Positions 47,568 through 56,357 of a DNA stretch of 64,000 nucleotides are shown piece after piece. The stretch is from CALKWS01 sp051020515 (GTDB lineage: Bacteria; Actinomycetota; Actinomycetes; Actinomycetales; Beutenbergiaceae). The position numbers were made by a program, and so were the translations under genes. A model generated the notes under the pieces. That model searched no databases. It worked only from the letters and a program-made list of their open reading frames with translations, and was not told where the DNA came from. The DNA lies in contig NZ_CP194857.1 in the NCBI RefSeq assembly GCF_051020515.1, forward strand, positions 2,852,001 to 2,916,000, given 5' to 3'. Every line of letters starts with the position of its first letter. The first letter of the stretch is position 1.

Positions 47568-48236
47568 TCACTGCTCCTTCGTGGCGCGTGCGATCAACCG
47601 GTCGCGCGCGTTCTCCAGGTGGGTCACCAGCGCCTGCGCGGCCCCGTCCGTATCGCCCCGCTCGATGGCTTCCATGATGGCCGCGTGTTCACCCACGACG
47701 TTCCCCGGACTGGTGGCCCGGTGAGCCTGAGCCTGGAACTGCCCCATCGTCAGGTGCACCTCACCCATGATGAGCGAGTGCATCTTGGCGAGCCTGGTGC
47801 TGCCGGCTGCATCCACCAGCGCCGAGTGGAACTCGATATCAGCGGTGACCTGATCCGGAAAGTTCAGTTGCTCGGCGGCGACCTCGATCGCGCCCTGGGC
47901 GTGCACGGCGGCCTGCGGCACCGTCCTGGCCGTGGAGAGGCGCTCGATCGCGGCCTTCTCCACCGCCTCGCGGGCGATGAACAGGTCCTCCAGTTCCTCG
48001 ACACCGAACGTGGGGACCACCGCCGTCTTGTGCGCCGTCCGGCGCAGCAGACCGGCCGCCGTGAGCCGTTCCAGGCAAGCCTTCGCGGTCGGGCGGGCCA
48101 CCGAGTACTCACTCGAGACCCGCGCCTCGGTCAGCTTCTCCCCGGCGGCAATCTCCCCATTGATGATGCGTAGCCGAAGCGAGTCGTAGAGCGCATCCGT
48201 CAGGGAGGAGGGTGCCAACGAGAACTCAGCAGTCAT
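47568..48236 (-). CDS. GntR-family regulator, FCD type
   Basis: 222 aa. N-terminal winged HTH (ALYDSLRLRIINGEIAAGEK ... YSVARPTAKACLERLTAAGL) and an FCD effector domain (DLFIAREAVEKAAIERL ... IEFHSALVDAAGSTRLAKMH ... GEHAAIMEAIERGD) with the metal-ligand histidines H-x-A...GEHxAI. FCD domains bind carboxylic acids, consistent with a regulator of sugar-acid or glycerate genes. It is a paralogue of 49260-49955. ATG 48236; a palindrome lies in its leader. Confidence 0.88.
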   Translation of the reverse strand: MTAEFSLAPSSLTDALYDSLRLRIINGEIAAGEKLTEARVSSEYSVARPTAKACLERLTAAGLLRRTAHKTAVVPTFGVEELEDLFIAREAVEKAAIERLSTARTVPQAAVHAQGAIEVAAEQLNFPDQVTADIEFHSALVDAAGSTRLAKMHSLIMGEVHLTMGQFQAQAHRATSPGNVVGEHAAIMEAIERGDTDGAAQALVTHLENARDRLIARATKEQ

Positions 48237-48244
48237 GGCATCAA

Positions 48245-48255
48245 CTGTGTCACAG
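48245..48255. promoter_or_regulatory. Short palindrome before the GntR gene
   Basis: CTGTGTCACAG, a perfect 5-1-5 palindrome nine bases upstream of the ATG at 48236. It fits the GntR/FCD half-site idea (GTnnnAC) and may be its own operator. Confidence 0.35.
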
Positions 48256-48268
48256 GCTCACTTGCCCA

Positions 48269-49147
48269 TCAATCTGCGCCGTTGAACTCCCGGGTCACCT
48301 TCAGCAGCGCCGAGTGGTCCAGCCCGCCGTAGCCCTTCGCCCCGGCCGCCACCATCAACTGGGAGACCGTCGCCGTCATCGGCAGGCCCACCCCGGCGTC
48401 GTCGGCCGTGTCGCGCACGATGCGCAGATCCTTGTTGTGCAGGTCGATCCGGAACCCCGGTGCGAAGGTGCCCGCCAGGAACGCCTCCCGCTTGCGCTCC
48501 AGCACTGTTGAGCCGGCCAGTCCGCCACCGATCGCGCTGAGCGCCGCACCGACGTCGGCTCCGGCTGACTCCAACAACACGATCGCCTCAGCGACCGCCT
48601 GGATGTTCGCCGCGACGATCAACTGATTCGCGGCCTTCGTCAACTGGCCCGATCCTGCCGGGCCGACGTGCGTGATCGTGGCCCCCATCACCGCCAGGAC
48701 CTCGTGAACGCTCGCGAGTACGCTCGCCTCCCCGCCGACCATGATGCTCAGGGTGCCCTCCTTCGCGGCGGCCTCACCCCCGCTGACCGGCGCATCGAGC
48801 ACGCCGACACCCCGTTCGGACAACACCCGGTGAATCTCTCGCGTCACATCCGGACGGATGGTGCTCATGTCCACATACACCTGCGGCGCCGCCAGGGTCT
48901 GAGCCAGCCCGTGCTCGCCCAGCAGCACCGCCTGCACATCCGGGGTGTCCGGGAGCATGGTGACCACGACGTCGGCTCCTGCTGCGGCGGCGCCCGGAGA
49001 ATCGGCCACGGTCGCGCCGGCCGCCTGGATTCGTTCCCGGGACGTGGCCGAACGCCCGAAGGCTCGGACCTGGTGTCCGGCGTCGACCAAGTTGTCGATC
49101 ATCGGCGCGCCCATGATCCCGGGACCGATGAAGCCGATGGCTGCCAT
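48269..49147 (-). CDS. 2-hydroxy-3-oxopropionate (tartronate semialdehyde) reductase-like dehydrogenase
   Basis: 292 aa, beta-hydroxyacid dehydrogenase family. NAD(P) site GFIGPGIMGAPM (5-16), substrate loop DAPVSGGEAAAKEGTLSIMV, catalytic lysine in GSGQLTKAANQLIVAANIQA and C-terminal GFRIDLHNKDLRI. It reduces tartronate semialdehyde to glycerate, which the glycerate kinase next door would phosphorylate. ATG 49147 behind GGGAG. Other beta-hydroxyacid substrates are possible; context is the reason for this call. Confidence 0.82.
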   Translation of the reverse strand: MAAIGFIGPGIMGAPMIDNLVDAGHQVRAFGRSATSRERIQAAGATVADSPGAAAAGADVVVTMLPDTPDVQAVLLGEHGLAQTLAAPQVYVDMSTIRPDVTREIHRVLSERGVGVLDAPVSGGEAAAKEGTLSIMVGGEASVLASVHEVLAVMGATITHVGPAGSGQLTKAANQLIVAANIQAVAEAIVLLESAGADVGAALSAIGGGLAGSTVLERKREAFLAGTFAPGFRIDLHNKDLRIVRDTADDAGVGLPMTATVSQLMVAAGAKGYGGLDHSALLKVTREFNGAD

Positions 49148-49235
49148 GTGATCTCCCATCTGCGTCGTTGGTCGGCGAGCGTGAACCCTGCCGAATGCTC
49201 GGCCATCCTGGCACACTAATGAATGGCAAGCAATC

Positions 49236-49246
49236 TAGTCTGACAA
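49236..49246. promoter_or_regulatory. GntR/FCD-type operator, copy 1
   Basis: TAGTCTGACAA fits the FadR-group pattern TNGTNNNACNA. It lies between the divergent reductase gene (start 49147) and GntR gene (start 49260), where it could control both. Related 11-mers are at 52061 and 56278. Confidence 0.55.
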
Positions 49247-49259
49247 TCGAAGGGGTGCG

Positions 49260-49955
49260 ATGAGGGGTGTAGCGCTGAATGCGGTCTCGCTGGTGGATGC
49301 GGTCGCCGAGTCCCTGCGCGTGGATGTCATAACCGGGACGATCGAACCGGGGGCGGCGATCACCGAGCAGTTCGTTGCCGACCGGTTCAGTGTGGCGCGC
49401 ACGACGGCGAAAGCCGCAGTTGAGCGGCTGGTGGCCGACGGCTTCCTGCAACGCACCATCCACCGGAGCGCCCGGGCCCCGGTCCTGACCGCGCAGGACA
49501 TCGCCGACCTCTATGACACCAGGGTGCTGCTCGAGGCCGAGGCGATCCGCCGGCTCGCCGCGCAGGGCGCGGCTCCGGAGGAAGCGATCAAGCACGCCGT
49601 GGAACTGATGGTCTGGGCCGATCGCGGTGACCATGACCGGATGGCCGGCTGTGACGTAGCGGTGCACCGCGCTCTCGTGGACGCTGCGGGCAGCCCGCGC
49701 CTGACCCGGCTGCACAGCACACTGATGGGAGAGGCGCCACACATCTGCATGGTGCAGGTCCAGGACCGCAATCTGCTGCACGCCCGTGTGATCGACGGTG
49801 AACACCGCGCGGTGTTCGCGGCGCTTGAGGAACGTGACCCGAAGGCGGCCGTCGATGCGATCCGCTCACACCTGCATAGTGCTCGGGACCAGTTGCTGGC
49901 TCGCCACGAGACGATTGGTCAGGCCTCGGCGGACGGCGGCGCCGAGAGCGGCTGA
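49260..49955 (+). CDS. GntR-family regulator, FCD type
   Basis: 231 aa. HTH: SLVDAVAESLRVDVITGTIE ... FSVARTTAKAAVERLVADGF. FCD domain: DLYDTRVLLEAEAIRRLA ... DVAVHRALVDAAGSPRLTRL ... VIDGEHRAVFAALEERDPKA. Paralogue of 47568-48236. Divergent from the reductase gene, with a GntR-type site 14 bases upstream of its ATG, so it is probably self-regulated. Its last 37 bases overlap the convergent glycerate kinase gene. Good candidate for the regulator of the sugar operon 52094-61724, because the same site recurs there. Confidence 0.88.
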   Translation: MRGVALNAVSLVDAVAESLRVDVITGTIEPGAAITEQFVADRFSVARTTAKAAVERLVADGFLQRTIHRSARAPVLTAQDIADLYDTRVLLEAEAIRRLAAQGAAPEEAIKHAVELMVWADRGDHDRMAGCDVAVHRALVDAAGSPRLTRLHSTLMGEAPHICMVQVQDRNLLHARVIDGEHRAVFAALEERDPKAAVDAIRSHLHSARDQLLARHETIGQASADGGAESG

Positions 49956-51146
49956 GGCCGTGGTGCTGCTTCGGTGAACTCAGCGGCCAGCCCGGCCCCG
50001 ACCTGGCGCAGCCAGCGCGGCGCTTGCGCCAGGCTCTCCTGCTCATCCGGTGCGAGGTCCATCAAGGCCCGCTGACCCCGGTAGCCCAGCGCGCGTACGT
50101 GCTCATCGGTCAACTCGCTTCGGCCCGCGACCACCCAGCACGGACGTCGTGCACCAGTCGCGTAGCGCAGCACCCCGGAGGGCGCCTTGCCCGAGGTGGT
50201 CTGGGAATCCAGGGAGCCCTCACCGGTGATCACCACATCGGCCCAGGCCACCGCCTCGGCCAGGCCAGAGAGGGCGGCGAAGGTGTTCAGCCCGTCCACC
50301 ACCTCCGCTCCCAGGCCGGCGCAGAGGCCGAACCCGAGCCCGCCGGCCGCTCCCGCCCCGGGCCGGTCCCGCCCGGACTCGGTGCCGGGCGCCTCCAGCG
50401 CATCGGCCCAATTGAGAAGGGCGGACTCGATCAACTGCACCTGGGCCGGGCCGGCGCCCTTCTGCGGTCCGAAGATCGCGGCCGCTCCGGAGGGGCCGAG
50501 GAGGGGGTTCGTCACGTCGGTGGCCACCTGGATGTCCAGTCCCCGCCATCTGCTCAGCCCGCTCAGGTCCGCACGGTGCACCTGGGTCAGCGCCGCAGGC
50601 CCGTACGTGGTCAGTTCGCTGCCGTCCTCCCGGAACAGTCGCGCACCCAGCGCGGCGAGAACACCCGCACCGCCATCGTTGGTAGCACTACCGCCCGCGC
50701 CCACCACGATCCTGTCCGGCCCCAGCAACGAGGCTGCGCAGGACCATACCCAAGCCGAACGTGTCGGCCTGCAGCGGCAAGCGCTCCTGGGGGGCGATGA
50801 GCTGCAGCCCGCTGGCCTGTGCCATTTCGACCACTGCGGTACCGCGCCCGAACGCGAATGAGGACACGATCGGCCGGCCCAGCGCGTCCCGGGCCGCGAC
50901 CCGATGCTGGGTGAAGCCGTGAGCGGTGAGTTCGTCGGCGAATCCGTCCCCGCCATCGGAGACCGGATGCATCCGCACCCGCGCGTTCGGCAGAGCGGCC
51001 AGAATGCCCTCGCGCAAGTGTGCGGCTACTTCACGGCCGCGAAGACAGCCCTTGAACTTGTCCACGGCCAGCAGCACCCGGGGCCCTGCGCCATGATTCC
51101 CCGCGGGCCCATCCTCGTGCCCGGCCGGGCGGGATGCAGCGGTCAC
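49919..51146 (-). CDS. Glycerate kinase (frameshifted)
   Basis: About 408 aa, glycerate kinase type 1 (GarK/GlxK, EC 2.7.1.165 or .31), converting D-glycerate to a phosphoglycerate. N-terminal frame: VLLAVDKFKGCLRGREVAAH, VRMHPVSDGGDGFADELTAH. After a frame change at about 50733-50743: LLGPDRIVVGAGGSATNDGG then AGVLAALG, and SLDSQTTSGKAPSGVL. The GTG at 51146 overlaps the stop of the isomerase gene (GTGA). Takes the product of the reductase at 48269 into glycolysis. Confidence 0.85.
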
Positions 51147-51953
51147 CCGGTCCGCCCGAGCCAACCCAGGGTCTGCTCGGTGCGGGTGGTCGGCATGTAC
51201 TCGCAGGCGATCAGGCCTGGGTAGCCGGCATCGGCGAGCATCGAGGGCAGCAGCGATGGGAAGGGCGCCGCTGCCGGGTTCTCCGCGCCCGGGAGAGTCG
51301 GCGATCTGGACGTGACCGATCCGCTCGGCCAGGGCGGCCACCCCGCCGACGATGTCGAACCCGTTGCTGCCCAGGTGGAAGACGTCGTAGAGCAGTGCGA
51401 CGTTGTCCAGGTCCGCCAGCGGGCCGTCCAGCAGTGCGATCACGTGCTCCGGTCGGGTGAGTGGGTAAGCCCCGTTGAGTCCCTCGGCCAGGGGCTCGAG
51501 CAGGACCGTCCCACCGATACCGGACACGGCCTGTGCCGCGGCGCGGATCGAGGTGACCGCGGTCTCGTCCTGTTCCGACGCGCTCCAGCGCTCGTCGCGC
51601 CGCCCGTACAGGAGGTTGAAGTGCCGAACGCCGGTGGCCTCCGCGATCTGCAGCAGCGGCGCGGTACTGGCCTGAAGTTCCGCTACGCGGTCGGGATGGC
51701 TGGCCACCCCTCGCTCACCACCGGCCATGTCGCCGGCGTAGAAGTTCAGGCCACGCAGCGCCACGCCCGCCGCATCGATGGCGCTGAGCAGTCTGTCCAC
51801 GTCGTCCTGCTCGGCCGAGGCCGTGGCGAACGGCCACCACATCTCGATGTGCTCGAACCCTGCCGCAGCGGCTGCCGCCGGGCGCTCGAGCATGGGGTGC
51901 TCGGCGAACATGATCGAGATGTTCGCGCTGTAGGTGAAGTGGGAGTCGCGCAT
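51143..51953 (-). CDS. Hydroxypyruvate isomerase-like TIM-barrel protein (frameshifted near the end)
   Basis: About 269 aa. ANISIMFAEHPMLERPAAAA then AAGFEHIEMWWPF is the Hyi signature; LQIAEATGVRHFNLLYGRR, TVLLEPLAEGLNG, VALLYDVFHLGSNGFDI and IADSPGRGEPGSG carry the metal-site Glu, Asp and His. The frame changes at about 51258-51268 to FPSLLPSMLADAGYPGLIAC then EYMPT. Hyi interconverts hydroxypyruvate and tartronate semialdehyde; relatives act on 2-oxo-tetronates or 3-keto sugars. ATG 51953. It feeds the reductase and the kinase, which it overlaps by four bases. Confidence 0.82.
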
Positions 51954-52060
51954 GGTGGCCTTTCGGTTCTCCAGTAGGTTGTCCGCGATGTGAGCGTGCC
52001 CGACGGATCTGACCGGATACGGATCGTTCATGATTGTGCCATGATGGCTTACATGCTAAC

Positions 52061-52071
52061 TTGTCTGTCAA
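52061..52071. promoter_or_regulatory. GntR/FCD-type operator, copy 2
   Basis: TTGTCTGTCAA, 22 bases before the GTG of the first glycoside hydrolase gene and in the shared promoter region with the divergent isomerase gene (start 51953). One base off the palindrome TTGTCTGACAA. Confidence 0.55.
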
Positions 52072-52093
52072 TCAATGTGGACGGGGATTTGCA

Positions 52094-54280
52094 GTGACGC
52101 TCATGGAGGGCCGATCGGACGCTCGGCGGCCGTTGCGGACACCGGACTGGTTCACCGGCGCGACCCGGTGGACGCAACTGACCTTCACCGACGACGACCC
52201 CTCGCGCTACGACCCAGACTTCTGGATCGACGTGATGCGCCGATCGAAGTCGAACGCGCTCTGCCTCAGCGCCGGTGGGTATATGGCCTTCTATCCCACC
52301 CAGATTCCGCTGCACCACCGCAGCGCCCACCTGGGCGACTCCGATCCCTTCGGCACGCTGGTCCGGGCCGCCCGATCCATGAACATGCACGTGATGGCTC
52401 GGGTTGATCCGCACGCCATCCACGCCGACGCAGCCACCGCCCACCCGGAGTGGCTCGCCCGGGACGCGGACGGCGAACCGATCCCGCACGTCTCCCAGCC
52501 CGGGGTGTGGTGGACCGACCCGTTCAGTTCCTACCACCGGGACTTCATCACCGACGTCGCGGTGGAGATCGTGCGCAACTACGACGTCGACGCCGTCTTC
52601 GCCAACCGCTGGGAGGGTCACGACACCATCTCCTACGCCGAGGCCACCGCCCGGGCCTTTCGCGACGACACCGGGTACCACCTGCCGCATCCGGACCGCC
52701 CCGGAGATCCGGCGTGGGCGGCCTACCGCAACTGGCGCGGCCACAAACTCAGCGAGCTCGTGGTGCTCTGGGACGACGCGGTGCGGGCGGTGAAGCCGCA
52801 CGTGCGCTTCATTCCCAACCGCGGAGCCAATCTCACGCGCGACCTGGTGCACGAACTGGTCGATGACCGCTATCCGATGTTCTTCATCGACAAACAGGGG
52901 CGTTCAGGGCTTGAACCGGCCTGGACCTCCGGGCAGATCGGCAAGCGCAGCCGGGGAATGTACCCGGACCGTCCCGTGGCGCTGATCTCATCCGTGGGCC
53001 CCGAGCACGGGGAGTGGCGATGGAAGGACTCGGTCACCAACCCGCACGAACTCGTCAGTTGGATCGTGGACGGGTTCGCCCAAGGAGCGCGTCCCTGGTT
53101 CACCAAGTTCAAGGCGGAGAACTTCGATGACCGCTGGGTGGCGCCGGTGGTGCAGGCCTTCGAGCTGCACGCCCGCTGCGAGCGAGCGCTCGAGCTGCCG
53201 TTGACCGCCGAGGTTGCGTTGCTGGACGTGCGCGCACAGGGCACGAGCGAGCGGCGCCGCCACGCGGCCGAACACGAGAACGGCTTCTACCAGGCGATGA
53301 TCGAGGCGCGGATCCCGTTCGAGTACATCGCTGCCGAGATGCTCAGCATGCACCGGTTGCGGCACGTGCGGGTGTTGGTGCTCCCCGCCTGCCCGGATCT
53401 GACCGCCGAACAGACCGGCGTCATCGAGGCCTTCGTGACCGCCGGCGGCAGTGTGGTCGCAGCCCACGACACCAGTCTGCGGCGAGCCGACGACGGCGAT
53501 CCAGAGCTCGCGCTCGGGCCGCTCCTGGGCGTGCGGCTCACCTCGGGGCCGCGGGGGCCGGTCAAGAACAACTACGTCGCGCTCACCGGCGAGCACCCGA
53601 TCACCGGCGGCTTCGCCGGCGCGCAACGCATCGTCGGGGGGACGCACGTCCTGGGTGTGGAGGCGGCTGAGGGCGCGACGGTACTGGAGTTCGTGCCGGA
53701 CTACCCCGATCTCCCGATGGAGGAGGTCTATCCCCGCCCCGGCGAACCGACGCCTGCGGTAGTGGCCCGCGACCACCCTTCCGGCGGCCGCACGGTCTAT
53801 CTGGCCTTCAACGTGGGGCAGATCTTCTGGACCGCCCTGCAGTCCGATCACGGGGAGTTGATCGCCAACTCGGTGCGCTGGGCCCTGGGGGAGCAGGCGC
53901 CCCTCGTGGACGTCCGGGGCCCGGGGTTGCTGGATGTGGCGGTGCGCCGGGCGGAGGGTGAGATGGCCGTGACCCTGGTGAACCTCAACGACCCGATGGC
54001 GATGCGCGGGCAGCGGCGCTGCACCATGCCCGTCCGCGATCAGGAGGTGGTGGCTCGCGCCCCGGACGGTGCACGGCGGGCCCGGGTGAGGTTGCTCCTT
54101 GCCCAGGCCGACGTCTCCATCGCGGTGCGCGACGGGCTACTGCGCGTCCCGGTCGGTCAGATCGGCGTCCTGGAGGTGGTGCACCTGGTCTGGGAGACGG
54201 GGGAGGGGAGTGCTTCCGACTACGGCGTCCCCGACGGCCTGGAAGGTTCACTGCCGGCAGCGGAGCGGAGGAAGCGATGA
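52094..54280 (+). CDS. Predicted glycoside hydrolase, GHL6 type with beta-galactosidase-trimerisation-like domain (paralogue 1)
   Basis: 728 aa. No signal peptide, so it acts in the cytoplasm on imported sugars. An N-terminal TIM barrel (about 20-370) has the family segments ALCLSAGGYMAFYPTQIPLH, VMARVDPHAIHADAATAHPE then WLARDADG, and VDAVFANRWEGHD. A Rossmann-like GATase/trimerisation domain (VRVLVLPACPDLTAEQTGVI ... TAGGSVVAAHD) and a small beta domain follow. Homologous over its length to 54277-56259 and 59529-61724, but it lacks their C-x-C-x2-C motif. Start GTG 52094 (or ATG 52103). Substrate unknown. Confidence 0.7.
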   Translation: MTLMEGRSDARRPLRTPDWFTGATRWTQLTFTDDDPSRYDPDFWIDVMRRSKSNALCLSAGGYMAFYPTQIPLHHRSAHLGDSDPFGTLVRAARSMNMHVMARVDPHAIHADAATAHPEWLARDADGEPIPHVSQPGVWWTDPFSSYHRDFITDVAVEIVRNYDVDAVFANRWEGHDTISYAEATARAFRDDTGYHLPHPDRPGDPAWAAYRNWRGHKLSELVVLWDDAVRAVKPHVRFIPNRGANLTRDLVHELVDDRYPMFFIDKQGRSGLEPAWTSGQIGKRSRGMYPDRPVALISSVGPEHGEWRWKDSVTNPHELVSWIVDGFAQGARPWFTKFKAENFDDRWVAPVVQAFELHARCERALELPLTAEVALLDVRAQGTSERRRHAAEHENGFYQAMIEARIPFEYIAAEMLSMHRLRHVRVLVLPACPDLTAEQTGVIEAFVTAGGSVVAAHDTSLRRADDGDPELALGPLLGVRLTSGPRGPVKNNYVALTGEHPITGGFAGAQRIVGGTHVLGVEAAEGATVLEFVPDYPDLPMEEVYPRPGEPTPAVVARDHPSGGRTVYLAFNVGQIFWTALQSDHGELIANSVRWALGEQAPLVDVRGPGLLDVAVRRAEGEMAVTLVNLNDPMAMRGQRRCTMPVRDQEVVARAPDGARRARVRLLLAQADVSIAVRDGLLRVPVGQIGVLEVVHLVWETGEGSASDYGVPDGLEGSLPAAERRKR

Positions 54281-56259
54281 ACTCCGAGGCACGTTGGTGG
54301 ACCCGGCCCTTCCGAACCTTCCAGACCAACCTGAGGGAGATTGACGCCGGCCTGGACGTGGACCGCGAACTCGACGTCATCGAGGCGTACGGGGCCAACG
54401 TCTGGCTGCTGAGCACGGCCGGGATCATCGCCAACTATCCGAGCACGCTGAGCTCCCAGACGGTTAATCCGGCGCTGGCGCAACGCGAGTCCGGAGACCT
54501 CATCGGTGACGCCGTGACGGCAGCCAAGGCCCGTGGCCTGCGGGTTCTGGGCCGGATGGACTTCTCCAAGGTGGACGCCCGCCGTGCCGAAGCGCATCCG
54601 GAGTGGTGCTTCGTCGATACCCACGGCACCCACCAGGTCTACAACGGCTACTCCAGCGTGTGTCCCAGCGGACCGTACTACCAACAGGTGATGTTCGACG
54701 TCGTCGCCGAGGTTCTGGGCGCCTACGATCTGAGCGGCTTCTTCTTCAACTGGCTCTCGTTCAACGAGTACGACTACTCCCGCCGCTACTGGGGAGTGTG
54801 TCAGTGCGAGGCCTGTCACGCAGGGTTCCGGGCTTTCGCTCCCGGCGTGCCACTGCCCACCGAGCACACGTCTCCGTCCTATCCGAGGTGGCGGGAGCAC
54901 ACCACCGAGGTCCTGAAGGATCTGACCGCCAGGATGCGGGCACATGTGCACAGGCTCAACCCCGATGCGGCACTCATCCAGGGGGCCGGCGCCGACGTCA
55001 CGTTCCACGAGGCGAACAACGCCGTCGGCCGGCCGCTGTGGCACCACGCCACCGCCGAGGCGGTCAGTGCCGCACGCTCGGGCGATCCGATGCGCCCGGT
55101 ACTGGTCAATTCCGTCGGTTTCGTTGACATGCCCTACCGCTGGGCGGGTGAGGACCCTGAGCATTTCGCCCAGTACCTGCTCCAAGCCATGGCCCACGGC
55201 GCTCAGCCCTCCACGTACGTAATGGGTACAACCGCGCACAGCCCGTACGTGGCGCTGGAGGTGGGCGGTCAGATCGTTCGCTTCCACCGGGATAACACCG
55301 ACCTCTACGACGGGCTGCACTCTGCGGCCAGGGTGGCGCTGGTGCGGGGAACCGGTGAGCAGAGCACGGACCGCAGATCGGAGTTCCAGGGCTGCTATCT
55401 GGCGCTGTCGGAGCGCCACGTGCCCTTCGACGTCGTCGCGCTCGACTCGCTGCCCGAGGTGGATCCGCAACGTTACGACCTGATCGTGCTGCCAGACCTG
55501 GGCGTCCTGGATCCCGCCGCGGCCGCCTCGCTCGATGCGGCCCTGGCGGTGGGGGCCGCCGTGGTGGCGACCGGGGACTCGGCCTGGGTCGAGGGTCGGT
55601 CACAGCTGGGCGGTGGGGGACCGGCCCGGCAACTGGCCCGGTACGCCGCGGGCGAGGCGACCCGATCCCTGCACCTGAGCATGCGCGACACCGATGGCGG
55701 CGACCTGGCCCCGGTGGTGGGCGGGTTCGCCGTCCTCGAGCCGGACCCCGAGGCCGAACGTGACTGGTTGGCGCTGGGCCGGGCCCGCTACGGGCCTCCC
55801 GAGCAGTGCTACGGGCACCGCCGGACCGGGCATCCGGGATGGGTCAGCGCTCGGGTCGGCGCCGGTCGGTTGGCGATGATCCCGTGGCGACCGGGCCTGG
55901 TGTACCGCGAGATCGGACTGGCCCGGGTCCGCGATGCCTGGGTGGAGAAGGTGCTGAGCCTGAGCGGCCACGCGCGTCAGATCGAGACAGACCTCCCGGT
56001 ACAGGCGCAGATCGTGCACGGTCAGGCTCCCGGGCGCACCGTGGTGCACCTGCTGAACCGCACCGGAGACGGCCCGCAGCGCTTCCTCGAACCGGTGCCG
56101 ATCCGGGCCGCCACCCTCAGGATGCCGGCCCGTAGTTCCAACCCGGTGGTGCGCGCCCGCGTGGCGGGCGCCGAACCCGAGTGGGCGATCGAGGGCCGCG
56201 ATCTGGTCATCTCACTACCGGAGTTCGGTCGGTTCGAGGTGATCGACACCGTTTGGTAA
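54277..56259 (+). CDS. Predicted glycoside hydrolase, GHL6 type (paralogue 2)
   Basis: 660 aa. ATGA overlap with paralogue 1, so translationally coupled. The TIM barrel has WLLSTAGIIANYPS, VLGRMDFSKVDARRAEAHPE then WCFVDTHG, DLSGFFFNWLSFNEYDYSRR and WGVCQCEACHAGFRAF: a C-x-C-x2-C cluster that looks like the structural zinc site of GH42-like beta-galactosidases. The trimerisation-like domain has LIVLPDLGVLDPAAAASLDA. Ends VISLPEFGRFEVIDTVW. The CUT1 transporter begins 99 bases downstream. Acid/base residues probably lie in the FNWLSFNE segment, but I cannot assign them. Confidence 0.72.
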   Translation: MNSEARWWTRPFRTFQTNLREIDAGLDVDRELDVIEAYGANVWLLSTAGIIANYPSTLSSQTVNPALAQRESGDLIGDAVTAAKARGLRVLGRMDFSKVDARRAEAHPEWCFVDTHGTHQVYNGYSSVCPSGPYYQQVMFDVVAEVLGAYDLSGFFFNWLSFNEYDYSRRYWGVCQCEACHAGFRAFAPGVPLPTEHTSPSYPRWREHTTEVLKDLTARMRAHVHRLNPDAALIQGAGADVTFHEANNAVGRPLWHHATAEAVSAARSGDPMRPVLVNSVGFVDMPYRWAGEDPEHFAQYLLQAMAHGAQPSTYVMGTTAHSPYVALEVGGQIVRFHRDNTDLYDGLHSAARVALVRGTGEQSTDRRSEFQGCYLALSERHVPFDVVALDSLPEVDPQRYDLIVLPDLGVLDPAAAASLDAALAVGAAVVATGDSAWVEGRSQLGGGGPARQLARYAAGEATRSLHLSMRDTDGGDLAPVVGGFAVLEPDPEAERDWLALGRARYGPPEQCYGHRRTGHPGWVSARVGAGRLAMIPWRPGLVYREIGLARVRDAWVEKVLSLSGHARQIETDLPVQAQIVHGQAPGRTVVHLLNRTGDGPQRFLEPVPIRAATLRMPARSSNPVVRARVAGAEPEWAIEGRDLVISLPEFGRFEVIDTVW

Positions 56260-56277
56260 CAAGTTCGGCATGAATAC

Positions 56278-56288
56278 TTGACAGACAA
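56278..56288. promoter_or_regulatory. GntR/FCD-type operator, copy 3
   Basis: TTGACAGACAA, the exact reverse complement of copy 2 (TTGTCTGTCAA), 69 bases before the ATG of the sugar-binding lipoprotein. It suggests a second promoter inside the operon under the same regulator. Confidence 0.55.
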
Positions 56289-56357
56289 TCTGGGATCTCG
56301 CAGAGTAGGGCCACCGGTCCGTACGCGGCCGAGTACTTCCAACGAAGGGAGCAGGAC

